A stretch of 64,000 nucleotides of DNA from Anaerolineae bacterium (GCA_023382675.1 JAHDWN010000019.1:51245-115244), one strand, 5' to 3'. Numbered from the stretch's first letter, positions 9,685-19,756 are shown. Numbers and translations: made by a program. The notes: generated by a model not told the origin, from the sequence alone.

Positions 9685-10147
9685 GTGTAGTTGTCCTCTC
9701 GCGGGAGTCTAGGCAGGAAATAGGGAATAAACAACAATGTGTTTTTCGATATTTCAGTTTTCCATGGCGAAAGTAATTTCATGATAACGCAAATCGTCGT
9801 TCATTCCAGCAGAAACAACCCGGTTTTGGTGAAATTGCCGATTATAACGGCGCCAACTGATTGTCACGAGGCGCCATTGCACCTTGCAACTGCGAACTGC
9901 CCAACCCAAATAGCTGTGTGCGGCACAAGTGATCAGCCCTGTTTGAGTTGTCCTACCAACTACCCTGTGTCTTGAACACGTCTACAGGGATACACGGAAT
10001 CGCCGAGGCTGCGCGCCTCAGTTTTCCATAGGTTGCCAAAACGTGCAGCGCCATATATAAACTTAAGAGAGCGTAATCTGTGGCGGAACAGATCGACGCC
10101 ACGCGCTGTTCACTTCGCGCAGACATGTCAGGATCGGAGACAGCCAC

Positions 10148-10951
10148 ATGATCCGCTTTGCTCGCCCTCTGCTTGGCGTGATCGCCATCATCCAGCTCGT
10201 GTTTGCCGCCGCTTATATCTTCCAGATTCGCGCGTTCACCCAACTGTGGCCGCTGCCTTACACCAACGCGATGTCGTTCATCTTCATTGGCTCCATCGCG
10301 GCTGCTGCAGTTGCCTCGACGCTGTGGTGTGTCGCGTCCAGAGAAGATGCGGGCATTGCGGGCATCGCGCTCGATTACATCACCATCTTCACGCCGATCG
10401 CGATCTTCGTCTTGCAACTCGCCGGGCGCAGCACGAACAGTAAGCTGACCGCGTTCGCGGTGCTCTGTATTGCGGGCGCTCTTTTCGGATTGGGGCTGCT
10501 GATCTGGAGCCTGCGTCGCCCGGTGCGCGATCCGCGCCCCGTGCCCAGGCTGGTGCGCTGGTCGTTCGTCGTTTTTGTGATCGCGCTCATCATCGCCGGC
10601 GGGCAGATGGTGCTGAAGAACACCGGCATCATGCCCTGGCAGATCTCGACCGATGCAACCGTCATCTATGGCTGGATGTTTCTGGGCGCGGCGGCTTATT
10701 TCGCTTACGGGGTGCTGCGACCAGGCTGGTACAACGCTGGTGGGCAGTTAGCGGGCTTCCTGGCCTATGATGTGGTCCTGATCATTCCCTTCCTGCAGCG
10801 GCTGTTGACAGTCGAGCCAGAACTGCGCCTGAATCTGATCATCTACATCATTGTGCTCACCTACAGCGGTTTGCTGGCATTCTACTACCTGTTTATCCAT
10901 CCGGGCACACGGCTCTGGCGGGCTGCACGCCCAGCAGCAGCCGCCGCCTGA
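10148..10951 (+). CDS. Multi-pass membrane protein, unknown function
   Basis: 267 aa, about 8 TM segments, ATG shortly after an AGGATCGGAGA-like RBS. Confidence 0.65.
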   Translation: MIRFARPLLGVIAIIQLVFAAAYIFQIRAFTQLWPLPYTNAMSFIFIGSIAAAAVASTLWCVASREDAGIAGIALDYITIFTPIAIFVLQLAGRSTNSKLTAFAVLCIAGALFGLGLLIWSLRRPVRDPRPVPRLVRWSFVVFVIALIIAGGQMVLKNTGIMPWQISTDATVIYGWMFLGAAAYFAYGVLRPGWYNAGGQLAGFLAYDVVLIIPFLQRLLTVEPELRLNLIIYIIVLTYSGLLAFYYLFIHPGTRLWRAARPAAAAA

Positions 10952-11167
10952 TGGGTGAGGCGGGGCATGTGTTCATGTCCCGCGCCGGCACAATCGGATC
11001 ACTCAAATTGCCCACGCAATCTGCTGGCTGCGCGTCAAAAACCTTGCCCACAGCCCCTGTCCCGCGTTATCTTCAGCGCACCACTTACTATGCCAGGCCA
11101 ATTGCCGACAGCCTGCGCCGGACGCAATTGGTGCATGACTAAATCCTAGCTGCTAAAGGCTCTCACG

Positions 11168-12388
11168 ATGAACGACTCGCAAAAACGCTCTTTAATCAAC
11201 CAGGCATTGGAGCAGGGCGGCGGTATCGTCCGCCTGATGCCGACCTGGGTTCCACGCAGCTTCTGTGTCCCCGGTCGGCGGCTGCGCTTGCATCCCGCGG
11301 ATCTGTATGCGACGGGGGCGCAGCGCGGCGGCATCGACGAACGCTGGTTCTCCTCGACCGTGCGCGCCGACAACGGCCCGGGCACACCCGATGACGAAGG
11401 TCTAAGCTATATCTATGTTGGCGGCGAGAAGGTCACGCTGCTCGACGCCATGACGATGATGGCGGCGGTCTTCATCGGCCAGGAGGCGATTGACGCCTAT
11501 GGCGGCTGGGTCATGTACTCGAAGTTCTTCGACAACATGTACCCGCTGCCGCATCATTTGCATCAGGACGACGAGAAGGCCGCGCTGGTCGGCAAGCTGG
11601 GCAAGCCGGAAGCCTACTATTATCCGCCGCAGTACAACATGACCAACGGCGAGTATCCGTACACCTTCTTCGGCTTCGAGCCGGGCACGACCAAAGATCA
11701 GGTCGTTGACTGCCTGCGCCGCTGGAGCGAAGGCGACAACCAGATTCTGAACATGTCGAAAGCCTACCGCCTGACCCTCGGCACCGGCTGGGATGTCGCG
11801 CCGGGCATACTGCACGCGCCGGGCACGCTCTGCACCTACGAGCCGCAGCGCGCCAGCGACGTATTCAGCATGTGGCAGTCACTGATCTTCGACCAGCAGG
11901 TCGTCGGCTGGGATCTGGTCGTCAAGGATGTGCCGCCGGAGAAACATCATGACCTCGACTTCCTGATGTCGCTGCTCGATTGGGAAGCGAACGTCGATGC
12001 GGACTTCGCCGCGCATCACTTCACTGCGCCGCATGACATCGGCGATCCCGCCGACGCCAAAGACAAGGGCTATCACGAAAAATGGGTGGTCTATGGCGGT
12101 GATTTCTTCAGCGCCAAGGAAGTGACCGTCCTGCCCGGTCGCACGGTCACAGTCAAGGACGCGGCGGCCTATGGCTGCATCACCTTGCAGGGCTACGGCC
12201 GCTTCGGTACACACGCCATCAGCGCGCCCGCCATGATCCGCTACGGCGAGATGACCGAGGACGAGTTCTTCGTCACGGTCGAGGCCGCGCGCGCGGGCGT
12301 GCAGATCACCAACAACAGCTCGACCGAACCGCTCGTCATCCTCAAGCATTTCAATCCTGGCAATCCGGAAATGCCGCGGCGCGTTTAG
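11168..12388 (+). CDS. Cupin-type / mannose-6-phosphate isomerase-like protein
   Basis: PHHLHQDDEKA metal-site-like motif; HAPGTLCTYEPQ; C-terminal jelly-roll-like segment. Confidence 0.55.
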   Translation: MNDSQKRSLINQALEQGGGIVRLMPTWVPRSFCVPGRRLRLHPADLYATGAQRGGIDERWFSSTVRADNGPGTPDDEGLSYIYVGGEKVTLLDAMTMMAAVFIGQEAIDAYGGWVMYSKFFDNMYPLPHHLHQDDEKAALVGKLGKPEAYYYPPQYNMTNGEYPYTFFGFEPGTTKDQVVDCLRRWSEGDNQILNMSKAYRLTLGTGWDVAPGILHAPGTLCTYEPQRASDVFSMWQSLIFDQQVVGWDLVVKDVPPEKHHDLDFLMSLLDWEANVDADFAAHHFTAPHDIGDPADAKDKGYHEKWVVYGGDFFSAKEVTVLPGRTVTVKDAAAYGCITLQGYGRFGTHAISAPAMIRYGEMTEDEFFVTVEAARAGVQITNNSSTEPLVILKHFNPGNPEMPRRV

Positions 12389-12505
12389 ACGATGATCATG
12401 TGCTGATGATTGTGTCATAAGCGCCAGGTGAAGCTCCTTTACCGTTCTTAGACGGGGAGGAGCTTCAATCATAGAGACGTAGTCGCCGTTCGCGTCTTTG
12501 AACAC

Positions 12506-12547
12506 CCAATCGCCAATACCCAAACGCCGACCGCCAACAGCCACCGA
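12506..12547. repeat. Heptanucleotide-periodic tract (six 7-nt units)
   Basis: CCAATCG CCAATAC CCAAACG CCGACCG CCAACAG CCACCGA. Confidence 0.8.
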
Positions 12548-12567
12548 CAGCCACCCTGGGGGAGACC

Positions 12568-13365
12568 ATGGATAACGCCGCCTTTTTGAGCAACATCATC
12601 AGCGGCATTGCCGTGCTGCTGTCGTTCATCGCGCTGATCATCTCGCAGCGCAGCGCGCATCAGGAGAAAAAGCGTACGCTGCGCAGCCAGCTTTCGGATA
12701 CGCTTCAGCGCATCACCGACTCGCAGCTTGAGAACGCGCGCTTGTTCGTCGAGGCCGCCAACACCAACCCCATCTACTACCAGACGGCGTCGAGCACGCT
12801 CAACCAGCAGCAGGCGTTCCTGCTCAGTCTGGCGGCGTATCTGGCCGAACAGATCCCAGAGTTGGTCACGTCGGTCGAGTACAACACGCTCGCTTATTCG
12901 CTGGCGTGGTCGGGCGACGTGCTGACGGCAGAGAAGTATTACCGCAAGGCCATCGATGTGTCGCCGGATGCCTTTTACCGCTCGCTCGCGATTCGCAGCT
13001 ATGCCAGCTTTCTGTTTCCGCAGCGGCGCTTCGATGAGGCGCGCGAGCAGTACCGCCAGGCGCTGGCGCTGTTCACCGGCAGCGATGATCGTGCGCGCTC
13101 GACCAATGGCTATACCTACCAGATGTGGGCGGTCAACGAGATCATGATCGCCGGCGCGGAACAGCAGGCGGAAGAACTCTTCCAGCGCGCGCGTAACGAG
13201 TTCAACGGCATCGAGAACAAGGGACTGAAGAACCAGAGTCTTCAAGGGCTTCAGGCGGCCTACGCCAATGCCCACCAGCAAGCCATGCCGCCGGATGTGC
13301 CCGTTGTGCGCCCGTCGGGTTTTCCATTCGTGCCCGGTCAGGGCGATCCGACATCGGGAACGTGA
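12568..13365 (+). CDS. Membrane-anchored TPR-like protein
   Basis: N-terminal TM followed by helical repeats (LTAEKYYRKAIDVSPDAFYRSLAIRSYASFLFPQRRFDEAREQYRQAL). Confidence 0.65.
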   Translation: MDNAAFLSNIISGIAVLLSFIALIISQRSAHQEKKRTLRSQLSDTLQRITDSQLENARLFVEAANTNPIYYQTASSTLNQQQAFLLSLAAYLAEQIPELVTSVEYNTLAYSLAWSGDVLTAEKYYRKAIDVSPDAFYRSLAIRSYASFLFPQRRFDEAREQYRQALALFTGSDDRARSTNGYTYQMWAVNEIMIAGAEQQAEELFQRARNEFNGIENKGLKNQSLQGLQAAYANAHQQAMPPDVPVVRPSGFPFVPGQGDPTSGT

Positions 13366-13407
13366 CCGCGATCTGGTACAATAGTCCGGTCACAAGGGGA
13401 AGGGGAC

Positions 13408-13635
13408 ATGGCTCAACCACCGGAATTAAAGGGCGGCGGGCTGCTCCGGGCGCAGCTAGTCGTGATCGTGCTCGTTTTGTTCGCAATTGGCGCGTTTATT
13501 GGTCTGTGGAACGTGCTCGGCAGCGCCGGGTTTGAAGATTTTCCACGCCTGATCCTGTCGATGTGTTTGCCACCGGCAGCGATTGCGGTTCTGATCGGCG
13601 TCTACGTCCTGGTCTTCCGCGCTAGGGGGTCATAA
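13408..13635 (+). CDS. Small two-TM membrane protein
   Basis: 75 aa; stop overlaps the TetR start (TAATG). Confidence 0.6.
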   Translation: MAQPPELKGGGLLRAQLVVIVLVLFAIGAFIGLWNVLGSAGFEDFPRLILSMCLPPAAIAVLIGVYVLVFRARGS

Positions 13636-14270
13636 TGGCGCGCAAGCCTGCGGATCAATCGGTCAACCGTGATGAAATCATCGAAGCTGCCGCCGAAATC
13701 TTGCAGCGCTCCGGCTACGAAGCGGCGACCATGAAAGACATCGCCGCCGCTGTCAACCTGACTGCCGCGAGCCTCTATCATCACTTCCGCAATAAAGATG
13801 CGCTCATGCTGGCCGTGCTCGAAGTCGGCCTCGAATTCATCCTCACCCAGATCGAACCGGTGGCAACCTCCAATCTAGCGCCGGATGAGAAGCTGCGGCG
13901 CATGATCGAGTATCACATCGTCGGCGTGACGGAAAACCGGGCGGTCGGCGCGGCGATGGTCTTCGAGATCCGCACGCTCATGAACATCAAGCCCGCCGCG
14001 GATGAGCAGGCTTCCGGCGACGACATCCTCGCCCGCCGCGATGCCTTCTTCACGCGCCGCGATCATTTCGAGGCGGTGTTCCGCCAGGTTGTGCGCGAGG
14101 GCGTCGAATGTGGCATTTTCCGCGCCATCGACGTGCCGATCTTCGTCAAGCTGCTGCTCGGCGCGCATAACTGGGTCGGCGTCTGGTACAAACCCGATGG
14201 CCGCCTGGATGGCCGTGGGGTCGCCGCGCGCATGACGGACATGCTCCTGCTCGGGGTGCTCGCGCGGTAG
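13635..14270 (+). CDS. TetR-family transcriptional regulator
   Basis: NRDEIIEAAAEILQRSGYEAATMKDIAAAVNLTAASLYHHFRNKDALMLAVLE. Confidence 0.9.
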   Translation: MARKPADQSVNRDEIIEAAAEILQRSGYEAATMKDIAAAVNLTAASLYHHFRNKDALMLAVLEVGLEFILTQIEPVATSNLAPDEKLRRMIEYHIVGVTENRAVGAAMVFEIRTLMNIKPAADEQASGDDILARRDAFFTRRDHFEAVFRQVVREGVECGIFRAIDVPIFVKLLLGAHNWVGVWYKPDGRLDGRGVAARMTDMLLLGVLAR

Positions 14271-14276
14271 GGGGAG

Positions 14277-14318
14277 GAATGAGTCACGAGTGATGGGTAA
14301 TGTGTAATGAGTTGAGAG
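14277..14318. repeat. Heptanucleotide-periodic tract (six units)
   Basis: GAATGAG TCACGAG TGATGGG TAATGTG TAATGAG TTGAGAG. Confidence 0.8.
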
Positions 14319-14325
14319 GGAAAGT

Positions 14326-14629
14326 GTGACTAAAAATTCCACGAAATCGCGGCCCCTAAATCCCCGTGAGTGGCCTTGTCCCATATGCGGACAAAGCGAC
14401 TATACCTGGGGCGGAGTTATTGCGAGTAAAGTAACCAATCTCCTAGATCAGTCTCGATTCTTCAGACCAGACGGCACAACACGCGAAGATGGAGATCTCG
14501 GGCTTTTTTGCTCGAATGTGTGAGCGATGGGGCAAAATTCAGCTATTTCATGAAGAGTCGCATAAAATCACGACGCTCTCTTGGCTGAGGGGGACAAGAG
14601 CTTTGACCAGCCAAATGCGTGTTGAGTAG
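14326..14629 (+). pseudogene. Zinc-ribbon-like small protein interrupted by a frameshift at a T6 run
   Basis: Frame 1 WPCPICGQSDYTWGG...DGDLGLFC stops; removing one T of the run 14504-14509 gives ...DGDLGLFARMCERWGKIQLFHEESHKITTLSW... Confidence 0.6.
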
Positions 14630-14737
14630 ACTTTGCTCCGTTCCCTGGTTGTCGTTTTCATGCCTTTTTCGCACAGCACATATGTTGCATGACAATTCCG
14701 GGCGGATATTCGCTGCGAATCAGCCGTCTCGCGTCTG

Positions 14738-14793
14738 CCCTCTCCTCATCCCTCATTACCCATCACCTATCCCCAATCCCCATTTCTCATCCC
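14738..14793. repeat. Heptanucleotide-periodic tract (about eight units)
   Basis: CTCATCC CTCATTA CCCATCA CCTATCC CCAATCC CCATTTC TCATCCC. Confidence 0.8.
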
Positions 14794-15029
14794 GCACTAA
14801 AAAATCAACCTCCAGGATGATCGCGAATCATCCCCGAGACTGACGGCAAGCCCTGTGCTTGGTGCGACAATGATGGCTGGGGGTGATGTGTGTCATGCGC
14901 GTTTATGTGACCGCGAACCACACGGACGCATGAACACCGCGACAGTTCAGCCACCAATAGTTGTCGGGGTGTAAAGCTCGACAGCCTTCGCAGCAGCCTT
15001 CGCAGTTGATTGTTTAAGGAGAGGTGCTT

Positions 15030-17174
15030 ATGAGAAAATTCCAGTTACTCGCGCTTCTCGGAGTCCTGCTTGTGGCAGCGGGCTTCGGTCTCCTGGCACA
15101 GTCCCGGGCATTGGCCCAGGATGCGCCGATGGAGGAGCCGCCCTATCTGGCCGAGTACTACAACGCCTGGATGGGGTCAGCCCATGCCGCCGCGGATACC
15201 GAAGCGTTCCGGCACTGGGACGATGAAGGCGAAGTCCCAGTCGAGTGCGCCAGATGCCATTCGACGCCGGGCTATCGTGATTATGTCGGGCAGGATGGCA
15301 GTGAGTTCGGCGTAGTTGATGCAGCCGCGCCGACCGGTACCGTCATTACCTGCGATGCCTGTCATGCGCCTAACGCAGTCTCATTGACCAGCGTAACCTT
15401 CCCCTCCGGTGCCGTTATTGAAATGCCGGATGGCTCGCGCTCCGGTCGCTGCATGGTTTGCCATCAGGGCCGCGCGTCGACCGATACGGTCAATAACGCC
15501 ATCGCGGATGCGGGCGTGGCCGAAGACCTGAACACGCCCAGCGCGGATCTTGGCTTCATCAACGTCCACTACTACGCGGCAGCGGCCTCGCTCTTCGGTT
15601 CTGAGGCACGCGGCGGCTACCAGTACGACGGCAAGATCTACCAGTTGCCGAACGAGCATGTGCCCGGCCTGGCGACTTGCGCCGACTGCCACAACCCGCA
15701 CACTCTCGAAATCAAGGTCGATGTCTGCGCCGAATGCCACGATGTCGAAACCCAGGAAGATCTGCGCTACATCCGTATGCAGGGTTCAAGCGCCGATTAT
15801 GATGGCGACGAAGACATCGATGAAGGCATTGCCGAGGAGATCGAAGGGCTTCAGGAAATGCTCCTGGAAGCTATTCAGCTGTACGCTGAAGAAGTCGTCG
15901 GCACGCCGATTGCCTACAACTCGGCTGCTTACCCGTACTTCTTCCTCGACGCCGATGGCAATGGCGAAGTCGATGATGGCGAGACTGATCGCTACAATGC
16001 ATTCACGGGCAACCTGCTCAAGGCCGCCTACAACTTGCAGTTCACCTACAAGGACCCCGGCGGATTTGCGCACAACCCAACCTATCACATTGAGCTGCTG
16101 TACGATTCGATTGAGAGCCTGAACGCACAGGTCAGCGATCCGGTCGACCTGACATTCGCCAGCCGCACCGATCCCGGCCACTTCGACGTAACCGCCGAAG
16201 CCTTCCGCCACTGGGATGAGGATGGCATGGTGCCGGGCACGTGCGCTCGCTGCCATTCAGCCGAAGGCCTGCCAGTCTTCCTGGCGAACGGTGCGAACAT
16301 TGCGGAAGAGCCGTCGAATTCTCTCGCCTGCTCGACCTGCCACACCAGCCTGAGCGAATTCACGCTCTACGAAGTCAATGAAGTAGCCTTCCCCAGCGGT
16401 GCGCGCCTCAGCTTTGGCGAGGGCGCAGAAGCCAACCTGTGCCTGGCCTGCCATCAGGGGCGTGAGTCGACTGTCAGCGTCAACGCAGCCATCGGTCGCG
16501 CTGGCGTCGGGCCGGACGAAGTTTCCGACGCGCTGTCGTTCCGTAACGTCCATTACTTTGCCGCCGGCGCAACTCTGTTCGGCAGCGAAGCGCAGGGCGC
16601 TTACCAGTACGAAGGCAAGGAATACAATGGCCGCTTCATGCACGCTGAAGAAGTTCAGACGTGCACGGACTGCCATCGTCCGCACAGCGGCACGTTCCGC
16701 GTCAACATTTGCCAGGACTGCCACGAAGACGTCGAGGAACAGGAAGACGTGCTCTTCATCCGTCTGGAGCCTGAAGGGGTCGATGCAGTCGATTACGATG
16801 GCGACGGCGATGCTGAAGAACCGATCCGCGACGAAGTCATGGCGCTCGAAGACGCTCTGTTAGCCGAAATCCAGAAGTATGCGACTGAGACGGCCGGCAC
16901 TCCGATCATCTACGAGTCGCACACGCATCCCTACTGGTACATCGACGGCAACGGTAACGGCGTGGTCGACGAAGGCGAGGTCACAGGGGATACCCGTTAC
17001 GTGACGTGGACGCCGACTCTGCTCCAGGCCGCGTACAACTATCAGTACATCCAGAAAGATCCGGGCGTGTTCGCGCACAACGGCGACTATGCGCTCCAGA
17101 TCCTGTACGATAGCCTCGAAGCCATTGGTGGTCCGGAAGCGGTTGCGAACTTCACGCGCCCGCCCGTCCGGTAA
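15030..17174 (+). CDS. Secreted multihaem c-type cytochrome, ten CXXCH motifs in two halves
   Basis: Signal peptide; CARCH, CDACH, CMVCH, CADCH, CAECH then CARCH, CSTCH, CLACH, CTDCH, CQDCH; RBS AAGGAGAGG upstream. Confidence 0.9.
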   Translation: MRKFQLLALLGVLLVAAGFGLLAQSRALAQDAPMEEPPYLAEYYNAWMGSAHAAADTEAFRHWDDEGEVPVECARCHSTPGYRDYVGQDGSEFGVVDAAAPTGTVITCDACHAPNAVSLTSVTFPSGAVIEMPDGSRSGRCMVCHQGRASTDTVNNAIADAGVAEDLNTPSADLGFINVHYYAAAASLFGSEARGGYQYDGKIYQLPNEHVPGLATCADCHNPHTLEIKVDVCAECHDVETQEDLRYIRMQGSSADYDGDEDIDEGIAEEIEGLQEMLLEAIQLYAEEVVGTPIAYNSAAYPYFFLDADGNGEVDDGETDRYNAFTGNLLKAAYNLQFTYKDPGGFAHNPTYHIELLYDSIESLNAQVSDPVDLTFASRTDPGHFDVTAEAFRHWDEDGMVPGTCARCHSAEGLPVFLANGANIAEEPSNSLACSTCHTSLSEFTLYEVNEVAFPSGARLSFGEGAEANLCLACHQGRESTVSVNAAIGRAGVGPDEVSDALSFRNVHYFAAGATLFGSEAQGAYQYEGKEYNGRFMHAEEVQTCTDCHRPHSGTFRVNICQDCHEDVEEQEDVLFIRLEPEGVDAVDYDGDGDAEEPIRDEVMALEDALLAEIQKYATETAGTPIIYESHTHPYWYIDGNGNGVVDEGEVTGDTRYVTWTPTLLQAAYNYQYIQKDPGVFAHNGDYALQILYDSLEAIGGPEAVANFTRPPVR

Positions 17175-17187
17175 GACAAATCAACAT

Positions 17188-17242
17188 GGGCACGGGTTGC
17201 CGTGCCCAAACCATGTAGAGGCGCGCGCAAGTGCGCCTCTAC
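17188..17242. repeat. Two adjacent hairpins
   Basis: GGGCACGG-GTTG-CCGTGCCC (17188-17207) and GTAGAGGCGC-N8-GCGCCTCTAC (17215-17242). Confidence 0.7.
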
Positions 17243-17383
17243 GATTCTGATGCCTCGACGCGTTCCTCCGGTTGTCCGTAGCCAAGATTCCAAATCATGC
17301 TTAATTCGACTCCGGAGGCTATGACGGCGTTCGTCGGCGCGCTTACAATGTGGAGCATCCGATACTAGCGAAAGACACCGCTC

Positions 17384-17902
17384 ATGATCGAGATCGTCTC
17401 AGCGCAGGCGGGCGACGCGCTCGAACACGTCATCACCCTGTCTCAGGAATACGTCACCTGGATGCTTGCCGAGATCCACGTCCGGTATCCGGATCTGGAC
17501 GTCGGCGAGTTCACGTCCGAGCATGACTACGACGACGTGCGCCGCAAGTTCCCCGGCGATCACGTGCCGCCGGACGGCTGCCTGCTGCTTGCCCGGAGTG
17601 ACGATCAGGTCTGCGGCTGTGTCGCGCTGGGGCGGCTGACGGAGACCGTCGCCGAGATGCGCACACTGTTCGTGCGCCCGACATGTCGTGGACAGGGCAT
17701 CGGCAAGCAGCTGGCGCAAGCCTCGCTGAGCGAAGCCCGCAAGTTCGGCTACCGGACGGTGCGGCTGGATACGCTCGGCTTCATGGCGAGCGCGCTCGGC
17801 CTGTATCGCTCACTCGGCTTCCACGACATGCCGCCGTACCGCGATGTGTCGGAGTCGTTGAAACGGTACATCTGCTTCCTCGAATTGGATCTGGGGGAAT
17901 AG
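17384..17902 (+). CDS. GNAT-family N-acetyltransferase
   Basis: AEMRTLFVRPTCRGQGIGKQLAQASLSEARKFGYRTVRLDTLGFMASALGLYRSLGF. Confidence 0.88.
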   Translation: MIEIVSAQAGDALEHVITLSQEYVTWMLAEIHVRYPDLDVGEFTSEHDYDDVRRKFPGDHVPPDGCLLLARSDDQVCGCVALGRLTETVAEMRTLFVRPTCRGQGIGKQLAQASLSEARKFGYRTVRLDTLGFMASALGLYRSLGFHDMPPYRDVSESLKRYICFLELDLGE

Positions 17903-17912
17903 GCGCGCATCA

Positions 17913-17976
17913 GACGCCAGGAATGGCGTCCCTACGTGCCGACGGTCTTTTTGTAGGGACGACCCACGGGTCGTCC
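17913..17976. repeat. Nested palindromic repeat
   Basis: GACGCCA-GGAA-TGGCGTC; GGACGACCC-AC-GGGTCGTCC; outer pair CGTCCCTAC (17927-17935) / GTAGGGACG (17953-17961). Confidence 0.7.
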
Positions 17977-18067
17977 GCCCTGCTCCGCGACCTCGCGCGC
18001 CACCCCACGCATACGATCCGCGGTACAATAGGTGTGCGGCGTCAGAGCGCACGATAGTCGATTGGCG

Positions 18068-18808
18068 ATGCCCGAACATCAGGCCACCTTCCATTTTCAC
18101 GATCATCTGAATGATTTCTTGCTACCGGAGCGGCGCGGGCAGGCGTTCGCTTTCGGCTTCGACGGCTCCCCGGCGATCAAAGACACGATCGAGGCGATTG
18201 GCGTGCCCCACACCGAGATCGGGCAGATCGTCGTCAACGAGTGTATGGTGGATGCACAGTATCGTCTGCGCCCGGACGATCGCGTCCACGTCTACCCGCC
18301 GCAGCGCCAGATCGATCTGCACACGGCGGTTAATGGCAGCGCGCGCCCGGCCTTCGTCGCCGATGTCCACCTGGGGCGGCTGGTCGCTTATCTGCGCATG
18401 ATGGGCTTCGACACCGTGTATGCGACCGACAGCGACGATCCCGAACTGGCCGAGATTTCCAGCCGCGAGCGGCGCATCTTGCTGACGCGCGATCTCGGCC
18501 TGCTCAAGCGGCGCATTGTCACGCTCGGCTATTTCGTCCGCGAGACCGATCCGCTGCGCCAGCTGGAGGAGATCATCCGCCGCTTCGATCTGCTGCACTT
18601 CCCGATGGGCGCGCTGCGCTGCACCCACTGCAACGAGACGCTGGTCGAAGTCGATAAGGACGCCATTGCGCACCGGCTGCCGGGAAACACCCTGGCCTAT
18701 TACGACGCCTTCCACCAATGCACCGCCTGCGACCGCATTTACTGGCGCGGCTCGCACTATCAGAAGCTCGAACGCTTCGTCAACAGCCTGCGCGACGAGA
18801 TGGCCTAA
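18068..18808 (+). CDS. Mut7-C RNase-domain protein with N-terminal ubiquitin-like Mut7-C domain
   Basis: FVADVHLGRLVAYLRMMGFDTVYATDSDDPELAEISSRERRILLTRDLGLLKR plus zinc Cys pairs CTHCNE/CTACDR. Confidence 0.85.
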   Translation: MPEHQATFHFHDHLNDFLLPERRGQAFAFGFDGSPAIKDTIEAIGVPHTEIGQIVVNECMVDAQYRLRPDDRVHVYPPQRQIDLHTAVNGSARPAFVADVHLGRLVAYLRMMGFDTVYATDSDDPELAEISSRERRILLTRDLGLLKRRIVTLGYFVRETDPLRQLEEIIRRFDLLHFPMGALRCTHCNETLVEVDKDAIAHRLPGNTLAYYDAFHQCTACDRIYWRGSHYQKLERFVNSLRDEMA

Positions 18809-18825
18809 GCGCTCTCTGTCTCGTA

Positions 18826-19638
18826 CTATGCGTTGACGCCCTCGTGCAACCAGTCGATGCACTGCTGCGTCGTGTTCGCGTCCGCTGGCGGGCAGAAGAT
18901 CACCCGGAAGCGGTGATCCTGCACGAATGGCTCCGAGATGATGCGAAAATTCAGCGCCTGGCTGTTAACGTCGATTTCCATTGGCGTCAGTGGGCGCGCC
19001 GGGATATGCACGGCTTCGCGCTTCTCCTGATCCCAATGGCGCGCAAAGGTCGCACACTGTTGCATTTCGGCGATTAAGTCGCCATACCACGGCTCGTCGT
19101 GGAAGCGCTGCATTTCGTAGCGCAGGGCGCGGATCTGCGCCGGGAAGAAGGCGTCGGCGTTCTTGATCCTGGGCATCACGTGAAAGGCCGGGTCGAAGAT
19201 CAGTCTCAGCATCGAGAGGCGGCGCAGGCCTTCGGCGCGCAGATTCGTGTGCGGAACCACGTAGAGCCTGGGGGTGAGCGGATTCCAGTGCAGCAGCCGG
19301 TGGGCGCAGTCCAACAGATAGGTCGGGAAGACCGCGCTGTCGAGTTCCGCCTGGCAGACGGAGATGGCCCACGAGATTTCTGTATCGTTGGGTATCGGCG
19401 CATCGACCACGTAGCCGAACAGCTCCAGGACTTCGCGCCGCTCGGTGTAACGCGCATCGAGCGCCGCCAGGATGCGCTCGAGCGTGTCTCGCTCGGGCTG
19501 CTGCACCCGGCCTAATTCGAGCCGCTGCAAGTAGCCGATCCCCAGGCTGGCGTCCAGTTCGACATCCAACTGGGTCTTGCCGTGGAACTCGCGCAAGCCG
19601 CGCAGCCGTTTGCCGCCCGGCGTGATCAAGTGTCTCAT
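18826..19638 (-). CDS. XRE-type HTH regulator with MmyB-like C-terminal domain
   Basis: LRGLREFHGKTQLDVELDASLGIGYLQRLELGRVQQPERDTLERILAAL HTH; ...HRLLHWNPLTPRLY..LRLIFDP ligand-domain pattern. Confidence 0.75.
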   Translation of the reverse strand: MRHLITPGGKRLRGLREFHGKTQLDVELDASLGIGYLQRLELGRVQQPERDTLERILAALDARYTERREVLELFGYVVDAPIPNDTEISWAISVCQAELDSAVFPTYLLDCAHRLLHWNPLTPRLYVVPHTNLRAEGLRRLSMLRLIFDPAFHVMPRIKNADAFFPAQIRALRYEMQRFHDEPWYGDLIAEMQQCATFARHWDQEKREAVHIPARPLTPMEIDVNSQALNFRIISEPFVQDHRFRVIFCPPADANTTQQCIDWLHEGVNA

Positions 19639-19756
19639 ACGCCCTCTCCACTAGACTCCGGAGTCCAGGACACCGACTCGCCCTCGCTCTACAATAGGAT
19701 ATGCGATTCCAGATACCGATGCACCCTGCGCAGGCTGGATTGCGGAAGAGGACAGC

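Noticed and set aside
9700-10140. Long intergenic gap with small ORFs
   Set aside because: Small ORFs in several frames, none with a recognisable motif or convincing RBS; no RNA structure family recognised
12430-12467. GAAGCTCCT...AGGAGCTTC hairpin after the cupin-like gene
   Set aside because: Plausible terminator but the loop is long and there is no T-run
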